This document shows positions 52,281 to 53,761 of a stretch of DNA of 53,761 nt, piece after piece. Positions within the stretch are counted from its first letter, which is position 1, and each line of letters starts with the position of its first letter. Location: positions 1-53,761 of the forward strand of contig NZ_JAELTP010000031.1 of NCBI RefSeq assembly GCF_016428915.1, read 5' to 3'. A model generated the notes under the pieces. That model made no database searches, was not told where the DNA came from, and was given only the letters and a program-made list of their open reading frames with translations. A program made the translations under genes and the position numbers. The DNA is from Pandoraea sp. ASV26 (lineage in GTDB: Bacteria; Pseudomonadota; Gammaproteobacteria; Burkholderiales; Burkholderiaceae).

Positions 52281-53761
52281 TTACAGCGCCATATCCGGCA
52301 CCTTCTTCACCACGCCCGGGTTGGCAACCGGCGCGCTGTTCGGGACGAACCCATCCAGGCTGGGAGGTGCGATGGCGAGTTGCAACGTCTCGGCCGTGGT
52401 CGCCCATTCCGTTGCCAGAAGCGCCGGATTGTCGTTGAGCTTCTTGCCGTAGCTGGGCACGATCTCACGAATCTTTTGCTGCCACGCAGCCGTCTTCATC
52501 TGCGCCGGGAAAACGCGCTCCAGCAACGAGAGCATGATGGCCGGCGAGGTCGAGCCGCCCGGCGACGCCCCCAACAGCGCCGATACCGAGCGATCTTCAG
52601 AAACCACGACTTCCGTGCCGAGCTTCAGAATGCCGCCCTTTTGCGGATCGTTCTTGATGATCTGCACACGCTGCCCGGCTTCCCACAGACGCCAATCTTC
52701 GTCCTTGGCCTCGGGCATGTAGTGACGCAGCGCATCCATCTTTTCCGATTGAGACAGCGTCAATTGCTGCGCAAGATACTTCACGAGTGCAAATTCGTGG
52801 ACGCCGACCTGCAACTGGGGAATGACGTTGGAGGGCGTCGTCGCCTTGGCCAAGTCGAAGTAGGAGCCGTTCTTGAGGAACTTGCTCGACCAGGTGGCAA
52901 AGGGTCCGAAAAGGATCACTCGCTTGCCATCGAGCACGCGGGTATCCAGATGGGGGACCGACATCGGGGGCGAGCCGGTATCCGCAAGGCCGTAGACCTT
53001 TGCCAGATGGCGCGAGGCAATCTCCGGCTTGTCCGTGACCAGGAACTCGCCACCGACCGGGAAGCCGCCATATTGCTTCGCTTCAGGAATTCCCGACAAT
53101 TGCAGCAAGGGCAATGCCGCGCCGCCAGCCCCGATGAAGACATTGCGTGCGTCCACCGTCTGGATTTTGGAACTGTCGTTCGTGTCGAAAGCCGACACGC
53201 GCCAGGTGCCATCGTCGTTGCGCGTGATCGAACGGACTTCGTATCCGGTGGTGACCTTGACGCCCGATTTTTCGCTGAGATGCTTATAGAACTGACGAGT
53301 GATCTCGCCCAGATTCACGTCGGTGCCCAGCGGCGAGCGCGTCGCGGTGACGACCTCGTCCGGCTTGCGACCTTCCATCATGATCGGGACCCACTCGGCG
53401 ATCTTTGCCGGATCCGTGGTCATTTCCATGCCGGCGAACAGCGGCGATGCCTTCAACGCTTGAACACGCTTGGTGATGAATTCCCGATTCTCCTGTCCGA
53501 AGACAAGATTCATGTGCGGCGTGGAATTGATGAATTCGCGCGGATTGCCCAGAACGCCCTTGCGCACCTGATGCGACCAGAATTGGCGGGAGATCTGGAA
53601 ATTCTCGTTGATGCCGATGGCCTGGGCGATATGGACGTTGCCCTTATCGTCCATCGGGGTGTAATTCAGTTCGCAAAGCGCCGAGTGTCCGGTACCTGCG
53701 TTATTCCAGCCGTTCGAGCTTTCTTCTGCGACCTTGTCCAGACGCTCGAACACCTCGCACG
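52281..53761 (-). CDS. mqo: Malate:quinone oxidoreductase (3' part; start beyond the window)
   Basis: The frame is open to the window edge, covering about 493 C-terminal codons; the N-terminal FAD GGG segment lies outside. Visible family features: SSNGWNNAGTGHSALCELNYTP, VHIAQAIGINENFQISRQFW, NVFIGAGGAALPLLQLSG, GKRVILFGPFATWSSKFLK, and SALLGASPGGSTSPAIML (substrate and FAD contacts). It oxidises malate to oxaloacetate at the membrane and passes electrons to quinone, a TCA-cycle step. The end NPGVVKKVPDMAL is intact; the stop lies at 52281-52283. Confidence 0.95.
   Translation of the reverse strand, partial: CEVFERLDKVAEESSNGWNNAGTGHSALCELNYTPMDDKGNVHIAQAIGINENFQISRQFWSHQVRKGVLGNPREFINSTPHMNLVFGQENREFITKRVQALKASPLFAGMEMTTDPAKIAEWVPIMMEGRKPDEVVTATRSPLGTDVNLGEITRQFYKHLSEKSGVKVTTGYEVRSITRNDDGTWRVSAFDTNDSSKIQTVDARNVFIGAGGAALPLLQLSGIPEAKQYGGFPVGGEFLVTDKPEIASRHLAKVYGLADTGSPPMSVPHLDTRVLDGKRVILFGPFATWSSKFLKNGSYFDLAKATTPSNVIPQLQVGVHEFALVKYLAQQLTLSQSEKMDALRHYMPEAKDEDWRLWEAGQRVQIIKNDPQKGGILKLGTEVVVSEDRSVSALLGASPGGSTSPAIMLSLLERVFPAQMKTAAWQQKIREIVPSYGKKLNDNPALLATEWATTAETLQLAIAPPSLDGFVPNSAPVANPGVVKKVPDMAL

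Overview
The window is high-GC DNA with dense, short-spaced operons, and almost every protein looks beta-proteobacterial (Burkholderiales; a Pandoraea- or Burkholderia-like chromosome is the best guess, inferred from protein style only). No rRNA or tRNA gene and no CRISPR array was seen.

Layout. 1-4140: the branched-chain 2-oxoacid dehydrogenase operon (E1 alpha end, E1 beta, E2, E3). 4209-5730: a FtrA-type regulator divergent from a rhodanese. 5851-8940: a decaying LysR / cupin / aldo-keto reductase / SDR / NAD-binding protein locus in which the first and last structural genes survive only as fragments. 8974-11648: a patchwork with a Phd-VapC toxin-antitoxin pair, a truncated orphan gene, a near-perfect chromosomal dif site (9951-9978) and an IS3-family element with a programmed frameshift; this places the window at or near the replication terminus. 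11694-15961: an AT-richer block with flavin reductase, the folate-independent methionine synthase pair mesD-mesX, a broken queH and a MetR-type regulator with its own TGAA-N5-TTCA box. 16094-16777: a P-loop kinase-like gene preceded by what looks like a complete transcription attenuator with a Thr/Ile-rich leader peptide.

16911-21586: an IclR regulator divergent from an acyl-CoA ligase, an enoyl-CoA hydratase and an orphan periplasmic binding protein, with a 35-bp dyad operator between; the transporter that should follow is reduced to a stub. 21826-37007: an energy and carbon block: acetate kinase, a tiny membrane protein and phosphoketolase on one strand; a proton-pumping P-type ATPase and PPK2 on the other; then zwf, a 49-codon ORF, pgi, a DUF2090 aldolase-like gene and a glucoamylase-domain gene chained by ATGA stop/start overlaps, followed by a flavin disulfide-reductase homologue that has lost one catalytic cysteine. 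37153-39859: gene relics, a TauE/SafE permease and a Tat-exported alpha/beta hydrolase.

40085-51024 is the most interesting part: a GntR-controlled gene set around a heme-oxygenase-fold diiron enzyme (all six CADD-type metal ligands visible) with its own ferredoxin reductase, two ferredoxins (one with an unrecognised N-terminal domain), aldehyde dehydrogenase, GlcG/HbpS protein, MFS transporter, amidase and two arylformamidase-like hydrolases. Four copies of one 13-bp dyad (GTAYAC-T-GTAYAC type) sit exactly before the transcription units, which defines a local regulon. I read it as an uncharacterised catabolic oxygenase system, probably for an amide-forming N-containing compound. 51168-53761: a lipid A acyltransferase-type gene and the 3' part of mqo.
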